Counted from the stretch's first letter, positions 25,328 to 33,989 are shown. The stretch is DNA of 42,264 bases from CAKRZE01 sp045617585 (GCA_045617585.1 JAZLIW010000176.1:1-42264), one strand, 5' to 3'. Made by a program: numbers and translations. The notes: a model not told the origin generated them from the letters alone.

Positions 25328-26578
25328 ATGATGCAGATCTCAAACGAGGACGTTGCCGTCCTTCGTGAACTCGGAAAAAAATATATGGCGTACGCCACCC
25401 TTCCCGTGCAGGACCTCAAGCGTACCATGTGGCTCCGCCACAACGCGCTGAATACCGTCAAGCCGATGGTCCTGATCGACCAGATGCCGTGGAACGAACT
25501 CGACGTGGACGGGAGCCTCATCTGCAAGGTGCAGAACCCCTATTTCCGCGGTGTGGAATTCGAAATGCGGATGGAGATCTATAAGTGGGAGCATCTGCCC
25601 GTCGACATGGTGCTGAACCCCTATATCCTGATCCCGCGCATCCTCGGCGACACAGGCTACGGCATTGCCATTCAGAACGAAAAACTGGCGACCGAAAAGG
25701 ACAGCGCCGTCTTCGCCTATCACTTCATCAATCAGTTTGAAGAGCCGGAAGACGTCGAAAAGATCAAGGATCCCGTGATCACGGTCAACCGCGAAGTCGA
25801 AAAAGAGGTCATGGAGACCGCGCGGTATATCTTTGACGGCATCGCTCCGGTCAGATTCCGCGGCTTTATCCTGCATCTCGGGATCTGGGATTTCATCACC
25901 CAGTGCATGGGCGTTGAAAACTGCTACATCGAGCTGATGGACCGCCCCGAAATGATGCACGCGATCATGGACCGTCTGACGAACGCGACGATCTCCCGCA
26001 TCGAGCAGATCAACAAGCTCGGGCTCTACGATATCAATTCCAATTACTGCCATTGCTCGCACACCTTCGGCACCGACCTGCCCTCCGCCTCCTGCGATCC
26101 CGATAACCCGACCTGCGCGGACGGCTGGGCGTTCGGTCTGGCGCAGCTATTCACCTCGGTCTCGCCCGCGATCACGGACGAATTTGAGGTGCCCTATATG
26201 CAGCGCCTCTTCCCCTACTTCGGCGCGATTTATTACGGCTGCTGCGATAAGCTCTCCGACCGTCTCGATATCATCGACAAAATGCCGAAGATCCGCAAGA
26301 TCTCGTGCAGCCCGTGGAGCGACCGCGACGAATTCGCCGCCAGGCTGCCGCATAAATACATCATGTCCAACAAGCCGAATCCCGCGCTCCTCGCGACCGA
26401 CGTCTTCGACGAGGATCTCGTGCGCGCCGATCTGCGACACACCATCAATGCCGCGCAGTCGAACGGCGTCTGCCTCGAGCTGATCCTGAAGGACATTTCC
26501 ACCGTCCGTCACGACCCGCACCGTCTGTGGCGCTGGGCGGAGATCGCCGCGGAAGAGACCGCACGGGCACAGTACTGA
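25328..26578 (+). CDS. Second, larger URO-D-family protein, putative substrate methyltransferase
   Basis: 416 residues; ATG 25328 after AAAGGA, followed at once by a second ATG. It is about 90 residues longer than the first URO-D-like gene and distinct in sequence. Visible marks are RGFILHLGIWDFITQCMG in the middle, a Cys-rich HCSHTF...SCDPDNPTC stretch, and IYYGCCDKLSD followed by RKISCSPWSD, the His/Cys positions where the shorter paralogues bind zinc. Its resemblance is to the URO-D-like proteins that accompany methyltransferase clusters in anaerobes. I infer a substrate-specific methyl donor enzyme acting on the same corrinoid protein; the substrate is unknown. 23 bases after the activator gene. 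Confidence 0.78.
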   Translation: MMQISNEDVAVLRELGKKYMAYATLPVQDLKRTMWLRHNALNTVKPMVLIDQMPWNELDVDGSLICKVQNPYFRGVEFEMRMEIYKWEHLPVDMVLNPYILIPRILGDTGYGIAIQNEKLATEKDSAVFAYHFINQFEEPEDVEKIKDPVITVNREVEKEVMETARYIFDGIAPVRFRGFILHLGIWDFITQCMGVENCYIELMDRPEMMHAIMDRLTNATISRIEQINKLGLYDINSNYCHCSHTFGTDLPSASCDPDNPTCADGWAFGLAQLFTSVSPAITDEFEVPYMQRLFPYFGAIYYGCCDKLSDRLDIIDKMPKIRKISCSPWSDRDEFAARLPHKYIMSNKPNPALLATDVFDEDLVRADLRHTINAAQSNGVCLELILKDISTVRHDPHRLWRWAEIAAEETARAQY

Positions 26579-26611
26579 TCCGCCGAAAATATTTTCACAG
26601 GAGGGACCAAT

Positions 26612-27001
26612 ATGCCAACCGTTTCATCCGGGATCGTCGGCGATTCCAACTTATTCAATCTTCACCCGATCAACGTAAGCGAGATCCGCAGCGAGGTGTT
26701 CACGCTCCTCGTTCCCGGAGAAGAGATCGTCGCGCCCTTTATGACCGTCCGCGACCAGGTGATCTTCACGAGCAAGCGAGTGTTCGTCGTCAACGTGCAG
26801 GGAATCACGGGGAAGAAAGTCTCGTATATGTCGTATCCCTACTCCAAGGTCCAGTTCTACGGGATCGAGACAGCGGGTCTGCTCGATATCGACAGCGAAC
26901 TGATCCTGACGTTCAGCGACGGCTCCAGACTGTCGTTTGACTTCAAGGCAAACGTCGATATCCGCCGCATCAGCCAGCTCATTTCCAATTTCATTCTTTG
27001 A
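26612..27001 (+). CDS. PH-domain (bPH) protein of unknown function
   Basis: 129 residues. Segments EIVAPFMTVRDQVIFTSKRVFVV and SYPYSKVQFYGIE, then DSELILTFSDGSRLSFDF, are typical of bacterial pleckstrin-homology-like domains. No signal peptide or membrane span. AGGAGGG precedes the ATG, 33 bases after the URO-D-family gene, and a strong terminator follows, so it is the last gene of the cluster. No function can be assigned; a scaffold role is possible. Confidence 0.8.
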   Translation: MPTVSSGIVGDSNLFNLHPINVSEIRSEVFTLLVPGEEIVAPFMTVRDQVIFTSKRVFVVNVQGITGKKVSYMSYPYSKVQFYGIETAGLLDIDSELILTFSDGSRLSFDFKANVDIRRISQLISNFIL

Positions 27002-27017
27002 TTCAGGTCCGTACCCC

Positions 27018-27048
27018 GCCCGCCGTCCCGAAGAGCCGGCGGGCTTTT
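27018..27048 (+). terminator. Terminator of the corrinoid methyltransferase cluster
   Basis: GCCCGCCG (27018-27025) pairs with CGGCGGGC (27037-27044), followed by TTTT. Confidence 0.88.
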
Positions 27049-27060
27049 GACCGGATAGCC

Positions 27061-27097
27061 AAAAAAGGAAGATGCCGTTCTGACATCTTCCTTTTTG
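27061..27097. terminator. Terminator of the Gfo/Idh/MocA gene (bidirectional shape)
   Basis: AAAAAGGAAGATG (27062-27074) pairs perfectly with 27084-27096 around a 9-base loop. A and T runs on both flanks allow termination in either direction; it mainly serves the minus-strand gene ending at 27115. Confidence 0.85.
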
Positions 27098-27114
27098 CGT
27101 TATTGATTTGTCGG

Positions 27115-28308
27115 TCAGGAGTTGTAGCTTCCTTCGGTATCCGCGAGGACAGCCTCGATGTTTTCCTTGCGGCGGGAATTCTTCACACGGTCCATCAGCA
27201 GGGACTTGAACAGCGCCTCGTCAAACGGGAGCGTGACCGCTTTTCCGGTCCACGCGGAGAGATGCATCGCGTTGGAAATGGTCAGCCCGTTGATGCCCTC
27301 ACGGCCGTCGGCAACGAGAGGCTCACCGCGCAGGATCGCCGCGGCAAAGGCGTTCATCACGCCCGCGTGCTGCTCGTTCTTTCCGTCGGTCTCGACGGAA
27401 ACGCGGCTGAACTTCGGCGCGCCGAACGGGACCTTGTTCACCTTGGTGAATTCGGATTCAGGCATTTCCAACTTGTTGACGATCAGGCTGCCGCCGTCGC
27501 AGATGACGGTACCGCCGTCGCAGACGACCTCAAAGCGGTTGGTGCCCGGGTAATCGCCGGTTGTGGTGATAAAGGTACCGGTCGCGCCGTTCGGATACTC
27601 GACGTACGCAGTCACGTCGTCCTCGACCTCGATATCGTGCCACTTGCCGAAGTGCATCCTGACGTCGATCAGCGAAGGCATCCCGCAGATCCACTGCCAA
27701 AGGTCGAGATTGTGCGGGCACTGGTTGAGAAGGACGCCGCCGCCCTCACCGGACCAGGTCGCTCTCCACGCGCCGGAATCGTAATAGCACTGCGAACGGT
27801 ACCAGTTGGTGATGATCCAGGAGGTGCGGCGGATCTCGCCGAGCTCCCCGGACTGAATGATCTCACGCATCTTGCGATAGAAGTGATTGGTCCGCTGGTT
27901 GAACATCATACCAAAGACGAGATCGGGATGCTTGTCCGCCTCGGCGATCATTTCCCGCACCTGCGCGGTATAGACGCCCGCGGGCTTTTCGCACATGACG
28001 TGGACCCCTGCCTTGAAAGCGAGGATCGCGTATTTCGGATGGTCGTAGTGCGGCACCGCGATCTCGACCGCGTCGATCAGACCGGAATTCAGCATTTCCT
28101 CCGCGTCGGAGAAGCAGGCGACGGACGGAAAATCGGGGTTTTCCGCCTGCTTTTTCGCTACGGTATCCTGCACCCATTTCAGACGGGCGGGATTGATATC
28201 CGCGACCGCACGGACCTCGATCTCGGGGCATTTGCCCGCGTAAATATTGTTGATATGCGCCGTACCCATGTTGCCGACGCCGATAAAGCCGAGTCTCAGT
28301 TTTTTCAT
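27115..28308 (-). CDS. Gfo/Idh/MocA-family oxidoreductase
   Basis: 397 residues from ATG 28308 (AAGGAG, 8-base spacing). N-terminal Rossmann fold with GVGNMG (10-15) and the family signature EKPAG (107-111). The catalytic segment GGGVLLNQCPHNLDLWQWICG supplies the Asp/His pair. NAD(P)-dependent oxidation or epimerisation of a sugar or polyol in the cytoplasm is expected. It has its own promoter but no terminator separates it from the upstream alpha-mannosidase gene, so it probably also lies on that transcript. Substrate unknown; context suggests a mannoside- or glycan-derived sugar. Confidence 0.9.
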   Translation of the reverse strand: MKKLRLGFIGVGNMGTAHINNIYAGKCPEIEVRAVADINPARLKWVQDTVAKKQAENPDFPSVACFSDAEEMLNSGLIDAVEIAVPHYDHPKYAILAFKAGVHVMCEKPAGVYTAQVREMIAEADKHPDLVFGMMFNQRTNHFYRKMREIIQSGELGEIRRTSWIITNWYRSQCYYDSGAWRATWSGEGGGVLLNQCPHNLDLWQWICGMPSLIDVRMHFGKWHDIEVEDDVTAYVEYPNGATGTFITTTGDYPGTNRFEVVCDGGTVICDGGSLIVNKLEMPESEFTKVNKVPFGAPKFSRVSVETDGKNEQHAGVMNAFAAAILRGEPLVADGREGINGLTISNAMHLSAWTGKAVTLPFDEALFKSLLMDRVKNSRRKENIEAVLADTEGSYNS

Positions 28309-28338
28309 GATAATCACTCCTTCAATTACATTATCCAA

Positions 28339-28367
28339 ATCATAGCACAGATCGGAGGGAATTGCAA
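28339..28367 (-). promoter_or_regulatory. Promoter of the Gfo/Idh/MocA gene
   Basis: Minus-strand TTGCAA (28362-28367) and TATGAT (28339-28344) with a 17-bp spacer, in the gap after the alpha-mannosidase gene. Confidence 0.65.
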
Positions 28368-28381
28368 CCCTCTGAACGGTA

Positions 28382-30859
28382 TTATTTCTTTTGCTCCATG
28401 AGATCGCATTCCGTCACCGTTCCGTCGGTCAGGCGCAGGGTCCTTACCTCGTAAGCACCGAAAGTCAGCGCGGTCTTCGTCCCGAGTGCGGGGACCGTGA
28501 GAACGGCGCTGCCGCTTTCCGCGGCGGGATGGAAGAGACGCACGATCCATCCGTTCCCGTCGGACGCCTTCTTGAGCGCGGTCATAATGACCTCCTCGCC
28601 CTCCAGAAACACGTTGGGCTCTGCCATCGCCTCGTCTCCGCTCCCGGACGGGAAGAAGGAAACTGCCATCGGCGCCTCGTTCATCGAGAGCGCCGCACGG
28701 GCGACGTTCGCCGGATCACCGAGCAGGAACCGGAACGAATAGAGGCGTTCCCCCTGATCGACGTAGGGACTGTGACGGTCCTGCGGCATGATCTTGCGGT
28801 CACCGATCGGATGTGCCGTATAGCCCGGGGAACGGAGCAGCGTCAGATAGAGATCGCCCCCGTCGAAGGAGGAACCGTAGGTCCCGCCGTTGAGGATCGC
28901 GAACGAGCCCTCGCTTCCCTTCACCTTCACGTAGCGCTGCCCGGGACACTCGAAGCCCTGCATTCGCATTTCCTCTTCCCCGTAGGAGACTTCGAGGAGC
29001 GGAGACGCGCCGGTCAGTGCCTGCGGCACGCGCAGCTTGAACATCTTCGATTTTTCGCAGTTGACGATCCGGAGCTGCACGTCCATCACGGGCGCGGTCT
29101 TCGAGAAGAGATACCGCACGACCGCGCGGCTCGACCGGTAGCCGAAGACCGCCTCGATCACGGTGCGGACTTCCCCGTCCTCGACCATACGGACGGACGG
29201 GATCGGCGCGTCGACGTTCGAGAAATCGGTGCCCTCCTCCTCGGAAAGGAGCGTAAAGGAGCCGATCTTTTCTCTCCACTGCTGCTGGACCTGCGACCAC
29301 GGGTCGACCGTATCCTTCATCACGTCGATCGAAAGCGCACCGGGCTTCAGATAGGAGACCCCGCCCGAAGCAAGGGCGTCAAGAAGGCCGGTCTTTTTGT
29401 TGACGGCCGCGTGAAGATACGGGGAATCGAATACGTAGGTATCCGGATCGCTTCCGGTCTCGAGCACCGGCTTCTTCGGCAGGATCGTCATCCGGCAATC
29501 AAAGCGGTTCATCGAGGAGGGAGCGAGCGTCGCGTGGAAGACCACACGTTTACGCCAGTCGAGCGGGAGATTGGAATCCTCCTTTTCGCACTGGGAAGGA
29601 ACGTGTACCCCGTCGCGGTAGACCGACGGGATCGTCCAGCTCTCCGACCAGTTCTGGTCGGCAAGCATGAATTCGCAGGTGAAATCGCCCTCCACGGGAT
29701 AGGGATGCGGGTTGTAGACGAGGACCGGGATCTCTCCCTCCGCCGCGGTCTTCTGCCCTTCGGCAAGGCGCAGGAAAGCGCGCATCCGTACGCGGGTCAG
29801 GATCTCCTTGCCGTGGTCCAGCATCCGCAGCGCCATTTCCTCGACCGGCTGGATCGAGGAACCGGGAAGCGAATCGTGGAACTCCGCGGTCAGCAGATCG
29901 TACAGCGCCTCACCGATCTCCTTCTCGGGATAGACGAACGACGGATCGTGCAGAGAAAGCTCGGTACACATCTTTTCGCAGGAATAGAGCATTCCTTCTA
30001 CCTCGCGGTGCTTCTGCTTGATGCGGATCTGCGAGGTATAGCAGCCGGGCGCCCAGCTGTTCAGCGATCCGCGGAACTCGGGCAGCTTTCTGCCGGAGGA
30101 GCGGATATCGGCAAAGTAGTTCTCGGGCGTGGAGTGAATTATCTCGACGCCGTTTTCCTTTGCCTCTTTCATCAGCGCGGCAATGTCACGCAGGTCCTTG
30201 CGGGAGGGTCCGCCTCCGTGATTCCCGACGCCCCACAGACAAAAGCCAATGGGATTTTCATCGGTCACGCCGGCAAGCGATCCCCGGATCTTGTCGGTCG
30301 CGTGACCGAGTCCGGTCCCGTAACCGGGAGAACGTCTGCCCAGCACCTTTGAGCCGTCATATCCGACCCAGGTGAAGTCCTCCGCAGGCAGCGGACAGTC
30401 CCCCTGCCCCGGGCGGCAGAAGAGATAGCTGTCGTATCCCGATTTGGCAAGGATCTGCACGAGACCGCGGGTGTGTCCGAAGGGATCGAAGTTGATCGCC
30501 GTCGTGGGGAGCTCCACGCCGAACTTCATCTTAAAATATTCTCTGCCGGAGAGGATCTGCCGGACGAAGCTCTCGCCCGAGGGCATATTGCAGTCGGGCT
30601 GAAGATGCCAGCCGCCCATGATATGCCATTTTCCTTCCTTCACAAGTGCGCGGATCTCCTCAAACAGCGCGGGCTCGTATTCCTCGACCCACTGATAGAG
30701 CAGCGCTTCGTTGTGGCAGAAGATATACCCGTCGAACTCGCGGCAGAACGCCGCGGCACAGCGGAAGGTGGAGATCGCGGTCGCGGCGCCCTCCTCCCAT
30801 TCCCATTGCCAGACGGGGTCGATGTGTGCGTTGGAGATCAGATGAAGCTTCTTATTCAT
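28382..30859 (-). CDS. Alpha-mannosidase, GH38 family
   Basis: 825 residues, close to bacterial GH38 enzymes. The zinc and active-site residues are visible: His12 and Asp14 in AHIDPVWQW, the nucleophile Asp125 in NFDPFGHT, and His214 in GNHGGG. The N-terminal catalytic barrel is followed by the helical middle domain (LTAEFHDSLPGSSIQP) and C-terminal beta domains. No signal peptide, so it cleaves alpha-mannosides taken up into the cytoplasm. GGAGG lies 10 bases before the ATG, which overlaps the stop of the membrane-protein gene by 4 bp. Linkage specificity (for example alpha-1,2/1,3/1,6, host N-glycan or yeast mannan) cannot be decided here. Confidence 0.93.
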   Translation of the reverse strand: MNKKLHLISNAHIDPVWQWEWEEGAATAISTFRCAAAFCREFDGYIFCHNEALLYQWVEEYEPALFEEIRALVKEGKWHIMGGWHLQPDCNMPSGESFVRQILSGREYFKMKFGVELPTTAINFDPFGHTRGLVQILAKSGYDSYLFCRPGQGDCPLPAEDFTWVGYDGSKVLGRRSPGYGTGLGHATDKIRGSLAGVTDENPIGFCLWGVGNHGGGPSRKDLRDIAALMKEAKENGVEIIHSTPENYFADIRSSGRKLPEFRGSLNSWAPGCYTSQIRIKQKHREVEGMLYSCEKMCTELSLHDPSFVYPEKEIGEALYDLLTAEFHDSLPGSSIQPVEEMALRMLDHGKEILTRVRMRAFLRLAEGQKTAAEGEIPVLVYNPHPYPVEGDFTCEFMLADQNWSESWTIPSVYRDGVHVPSQCEKEDSNLPLDWRKRVVFHATLAPSSMNRFDCRMTILPKKPVLETGSDPDTYVFDSPYLHAAVNKKTGLLDALASGGVSYLKPGALSIDVMKDTVDPWSQVQQQWREKIGSFTLLSEEEGTDFSNVDAPIPSVRMVEDGEVRTVIEAVFGYRSSRAVVRYLFSKTAPVMDVQLRIVNCEKSKMFKLRVPQALTGASPLLEVSYGEEEMRMQGFECPGQRYVKVKGSEGSFAILNGGTYGSSFDGGDLYLTLLRSPGYTAHPIGDRKIMPQDRHSPYVDQGERLYSFRFLLGDPANVARAALSMNEAPMAVSFFPSGSGDEAMAEPNVFLEGEEVIMTALKKASDGNGWIVRLFHPAAESGSAVLTVPALGTKTALTFGAYEVRTLRLTDGTVTECDLMEQKK

Positions 30860-31542
30860 ATTTTTTGTTCCTCCGTGATTGCGGATGCCCTGACGTCCTC
30901 GATCCCGGCAAGCCCGAGCAGAACGCAGGCAAAAAGCAGACAGATATGGAAGATACCGTTATGGTCAAAGGGCACGATCAGCATGAAGCCGCCCTTCCGG
31001 ACGATCTCGAACACCGAGCCGAAAAGGAGCGGCGGGAGGATCAGGAAAAAGCGGCGGGGTCCCCGTTCCTTTCGTTTCACGGCAAGAAAGACGAAGGCGA
31101 TCATGGAGGGCAGCCCGAGTGCAAGCCCGTAAACCGCATACAAGACGATGCCGTCGATGCCGATCAGATCCGAAATGCCGGAGATCAGGTAACAGAGAAA
31201 CGCGGAGCCAAGGAGCAGTGCGGCGGCTCCCTTCCCCGGCATTTTACCATAATAGCGATACCATGCGAGAAAAGCGAAAGCGACGAGAAGCGCGTACATC
31301 ACGGCGTAGAGGAAGAACCACGCGATCAGCGTCGTTTTTTCACTCCAGTCGGGTGCGTGGATCAGAAACCCGCCGATATTTCCGATTGAAAGCAGGAGCA
31401 GAAAGAGCGCCCAAAGCTTTTTTCTCGTTTTTTCTCCGTTCTGCTTCAAAAGAACGGGACAGAACGGCAGGATGACCAATCCGGTCAGCAGGTCGATGAA
31501 GGCGGTCGTCAATTCGGCGCCCGTCACGAAAGGGGGCATCAT
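30856..31542 (-). CDS. Integral membrane protein of unknown function
   Basis: 228 residues with about six or seven hydrophobic segments (for example AFIDLLTGLVILPFCPVLL, KLWALFLLLLSIGNIGGFLI and GIFHICLLFACVLLGLAGI) and short charged loops. No transporter signature is recognised. It overlaps both neighbours by 4 bp (ATGA): the ADP-ribosylglycohydrolase-family gene before and GH38 after. There is no good ribosome site, so translation is probably coupled. A second ATG at 31539 is an equal choice. The tight coupling suggests a role tied to the same sugar pathway. Confidence 0.8.
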   Translation of the reverse strand: MMPPFVTGAELTTAFIDLLTGLVILPFCPVLLKQNGEKTRKKLWALFLLLLSIGNIGGFLIHAPDWSEKTTLIAWFFLYAVMYALLVAFAFLAWYRYYGKMPGKGAAALLLGSAFLCYLISGISDLIGIDGIVLYAVYGLALGLPSMIAFVFLAVKRKERGPRRFFLILPPLLFGSVFEIVRKGGFMLIVPFDHNGIFHICLLFACVLLGLAGIEDVRASAITEEQKI

Positions 31543-32876
31543 TTTTCAAGGAACCGCATCGTGCGGCGGGCAAGGTCGGAGACTTTCACAGTCGCGTTGC
31601 CGACGATATCGGTCCGGAGCGTATCCCCGATGGGATCGGTGAACTCCGCGGGGATCGCGTCCGCGCCCGTCACCATGCCGATGATTGAGCCGACGGTCGC
31701 GCCGTTGCAGTCGGTGTCCATCCCACCCATGATCGCGTAACCGAGGGTCTTCGCGTAATCGCCCTCTCCCCACAGAAGAGCGGCGGCGACGATCATCGCG
31801 TTCGGCAGCGTGTGGACCCAGCTGATTTTGCCGCCGTAGTAGTTCCAGATCCCGTCGAGCGCGGAAAGATAGTCCTTCCCTTCGTCGTACATTGAGAGAA
31901 CGAAATCGATATCCCGTTTCAGGCGGGAGGTCTGCGGAACGACGAGCAGACCGGTCTCAACGATATGGCGCATATCGGAGCTGACCGCCGCCTCGGCGAT
32001 CATCGCGGCGACGAACATCGCGCCGTAGATCCCGTTCTTCGTGTGCGTGCAGCAGGCGTCACGCCAGGCGTAATCCGCCGCGGTAAAGGGATCGCCCGGG
32101 TTGACGTAACCGAAAAAGTCGGCGCGGATCTGTCCGCCGATCCACTCACGGTAGGGGTTGCGGACATAGCCCGAACGGGGCGGAAGGATGTGATTCAGGA
32201 AATTGCGGAACGCCGCCTGCTCGGCGGTGCAGAGCGCAAACGCCGGGAAATTGCTCAGCCAGCCCGCCGCCACGTCGTTCGGCGTGAAGTCGCGCCCGTG
32301 CTGCTCAAAGATGCTCAGCGCGAGGGTCGTATAATTCGTATCGTCGTCCGACGGAGAAACGCCGTGGACGTTCTCGATAAAGCAGCGGTTTTTCAGATTC
32401 GGATCGTTGAAGAAGGGATCGTTCTCCGGATTCGGGACCCGGACGGTCAGGTAGTGCGTGATCGGGTAGTTGTCCCCGGCCTCCGCGATCTTTTTGATGA
32501 ATTCACGGGAGCCTCCCTCGACCGGCTTTCCGATCAGACAGCCCGTGATCCTGCCGATCCACGCCCCGTGGATCTTATTCCCGATGGTCTCCTTGTCGTA
32601 TGCGGCGGGCGCACGGCGGGGCGCCTGCAGTTTTTGGATCCCCTCGAGATCGCTCGGCTCGTTGTATTCCGGGTTTTCGGGCTCCGGGATCGCTTCCAGT
32701 TCATCGATGAAGGAAAAGACCCGGTTATACTCTTCCTCGGTCAGGGGCTGACGGATATCGATCTGCTTTGCCCGTTCAAGGAAGGGCGTGACGTCCTTGC
32801 CCTCGTCGGCACACTGCTTGAGTTCGGTTTCAATCGCACCGTCGTAGCGGTACCACATATGCTGTTCCAGTTTCAT
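31539..32876 (-). CDS. ADP-ribosylglycohydrolase-family protein
   Basis: 445 residues from ATG 32876 (AAGGAG upstream); the frame extends far upstream but would cross the promoter and terminator. The fold begins near residue 98 (IGNKIHGAWIGRITGCLIG). The two metal sites are clear: SDDDTNYT (176-183) and MDTDCNGATVG (386-396). About 95 residues precede the domain, with Tyr- and Glu-rich helices, an extension not usual in DraG or ARH enzymes. The canonical activity is Mg-dependent release of ADP-ribose from proteins. Members placed in glycosidase operons, as here with GH38, may act on another N- or O-glycosidic bond; this is inference. Confidence 0.88.
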   Translation of the reverse strand: MKLEQHMWYRYDGAIETELKQCADEGKDVTPFLERAKQIDIRQPLTEEEYNRVFSFIDELEAIPEPENPEYNEPSDLEGIQKLQAPRRAPAAYDKETIGNKIHGAWIGRITGCLIGKPVEGGSREFIKKIAEAGDNYPITHYLTVRVPNPENDPFFNDPNLKNRCFIENVHGVSPSDDDTNYTTLALSIFEQHGRDFTPNDVAAGWLSNFPAFALCTAEQAAFRNFLNHILPPRSGYVRNPYREWIGGQIRADFFGYVNPGDPFTAADYAWRDACCTHTKNGIYGAMFVAAMIAEAAVSSDMRHIVETGLLVVPQTSRLKRDIDFVLSMYDEGKDYLSALDGIWNYYGGKISWVHTLPNAMIVAAALLWGEGDYAKTLGYAIMGGMDTDCNGATVGSIIGMVTGADAIPAEFTDPIGDTLRTDIVGNATVKVSDLARRTMRFLEK

Positions 32877-32906
32877 GGCAGGTTCTCCTTGACATTCTTT
32901 TTTACC

Positions 32907-32935
32907 ATTATAACATAAAAGCGCCTCCGTTTCAA
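32907..32935 (-). promoter_or_regulatory. Promoter of the ADP-ribosylglycohydrolase/alpha-mannosidase operon
   Basis: Minus-strand TTGAAA (32930-32935) and TATAAT (32907-32912), 17-bp spacer. The -35 box lies inside the terminator hairpin of the gene upstream. Confidence 0.78.
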
Positions 32936-32955
32936 GAAAGAAACGGAAGGCGCTT
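32918..32955 (-). terminator. Terminator of the transaldolase gene, overlapping the next promoter
   Basis: A 15-bp stem with one bulged base (32919-32933 with 32940-32955, loop AAGAAA) followed on the minus strand by TTTT. It shares DNA with the promoter at 32907-32935. Confidence 0.78.
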
Positions 32956-33069
32956 CCCGTCAGAAAGGAGAGAAATCGCCCGTCATTTTGGGCAGATTGA
33001 CAAAACCGTTCCTTTGCCGTCGGATCCGACCCGATTTGACGAACGCAGTCCGGCAAACGGCACGGAGGA

Positions 33070-33753
33070 TCAGGAAAGCAGCTCCGCGATCCCGCTCCCG
33101 AATCTGCCGTTCCAATTCTTGCGGAAGGAGGAAAGCTCGTTTTCCGTTCCGGGATGCGCGGCAAGAACGTCCAGCATTTCCGCCGTGACCGTGGCGGCAC
33201 CGACCCCGCCCGCAAAGCACCGCTCGACCTGCGCCGCGGTGCGGAAGCTCGCGGCGAGGACCTGCGTCCCGAAGCCGTGTTCCGAAAGCAGCCGCGCCAT
33301 TTCGCAGGCACACGCGGCGCCGTCCAGAGACAGATTGTCAAGATGGGAAAGATAGGGAGCGACGAAATCCGCGCCCGCCTTTGCCGCGAGGAGCGCCTGC
33401 GAGGTCGAGTAGCAAGCGGTCGCCGTCGTTCCGATCCCCTCCGCGTGCAGAAGTTTGATCGCTTCAAAGCCTTCCTTCGTGGAAGGGACCTTGACCGACA
33501 GATCGCCGCCCAGCGTCTTCACGATCGTTTCCGCGTCCCGCACCATCCCGGGCACGCTATCCGACGTGACCTGAACGAAGAGTTTCTTTCCGGCAGTCAG
33601 CGCACGGATCCGGAGCAGCAGCTCCTTCAGGCTCATGTCTCCGCCGATATCCCGCGCAAGGATCGTCGGGTTCGTCGTCACTCCGTCAAGGGGGTATTCC
33701 TTCCATGCTTTTTCGATCAGCGCAAGACGTGCGCTGTCAAGAAACAACGTCAT
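33070..33753 (-). CDS. Transaldolase/fructose-6-phosphate aldolase (TalC/Fsa-type)
   Basis: 227 residues, the short form. DGVTTNPTIL (23-32) and the Schiff-base Lys88 in SVKVPSTKEG are diagnostic, as is ATVTAEML near the C-terminus. Start at ATG 33753 after GAGGAAG. It transfers dihydroxyacetone units among sugar phosphates, or cleaves fructose 6-phosphate, in the cytoplasm. Monocistronic: it has its own promoter and a terminator that overlaps the next promoter. Its place beside a mannosidase operon suggests co-operation in sugar catabolism, but it may simply be housekeeping pentose metabolism. Confidence 0.92.
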   Translation of the reverse strand: MTLFLDSARLALIEKAWKEYPLDGVTTNPTILARDIGGDMSLKELLLRIRALTAGKKLFVQVTSDSVPGMVRDAETIVKTLGGDLSVKVPSTKEGFEAIKLLHAEGIGTTATACYSTSQALLAAKAGADFVAPYLSHLDNLSLDGAACACEMARLLSEHGFGTQVLAASFRTAAQVERCFAGGVGAATVTAEMLDVLAAHPGTENELSSFRKNWNGRFGSGIAELLS

Positions 33754-33838
33754 TTCTGCTTCCTCTTTTATCTCATCCGGCTTCCGCCGGGCATTTTTCG
33801 GTGACGGCGTAAAAGAACACGTCTTTCCGAATATAGAA

Positions 33839-33867
33839 ATTATAGCACGGTTTTTCCCGTCACGCAA
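33839..33867 (-). promoter_or_regulatory. Promoter of the transaldolase gene
   Basis: Minus-strand TATAAT (33839-33844) with TTGCGT (33862-33867) 17 bp upstream. Confidence 0.65.
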
Positions 33868-33934
33868 CCTTTCTTTCCCGTTTTTTTGAATAAAAACGGG
33901 ACGGACGACCCGGCACCGATTTGTTTTATTCTAA

Positions 33935-33952
33935 CGGAAAATCGTTTTTCCG
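33935..33952. repeat. Inverted repeat upstream of the secreted repeat-protein promoter
   Basis: CGGAAAA (33935-33941) and TTTTCCG (33946-33952) flank a 4-base spacer, ending 8 bp before the -35 box. Either an operator or a small hairpin. Confidence 0.4.
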
Positions 33953-33960
33953 CCAAACAC

Positions 33961-33989
33961 TTGACTTTTTCGGGAAATTATGTTATATT
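33961..33989 (+). promoter_or_regulatory. Promoter of the secreted repeat-stalk protein gene
   Basis: TTGACT (33961-33966), 17-bp spacer, TATATT (33984-33989) with extended -10 TG. Confidence 0.8.

Noticed and set aside
28309..28381. A terminator separating the alpha-mannosidase and Gfo/Idh/MocA genes
   Set aside because: No stem with a T tract is visible; read-through plus an internal promoter is more likely.
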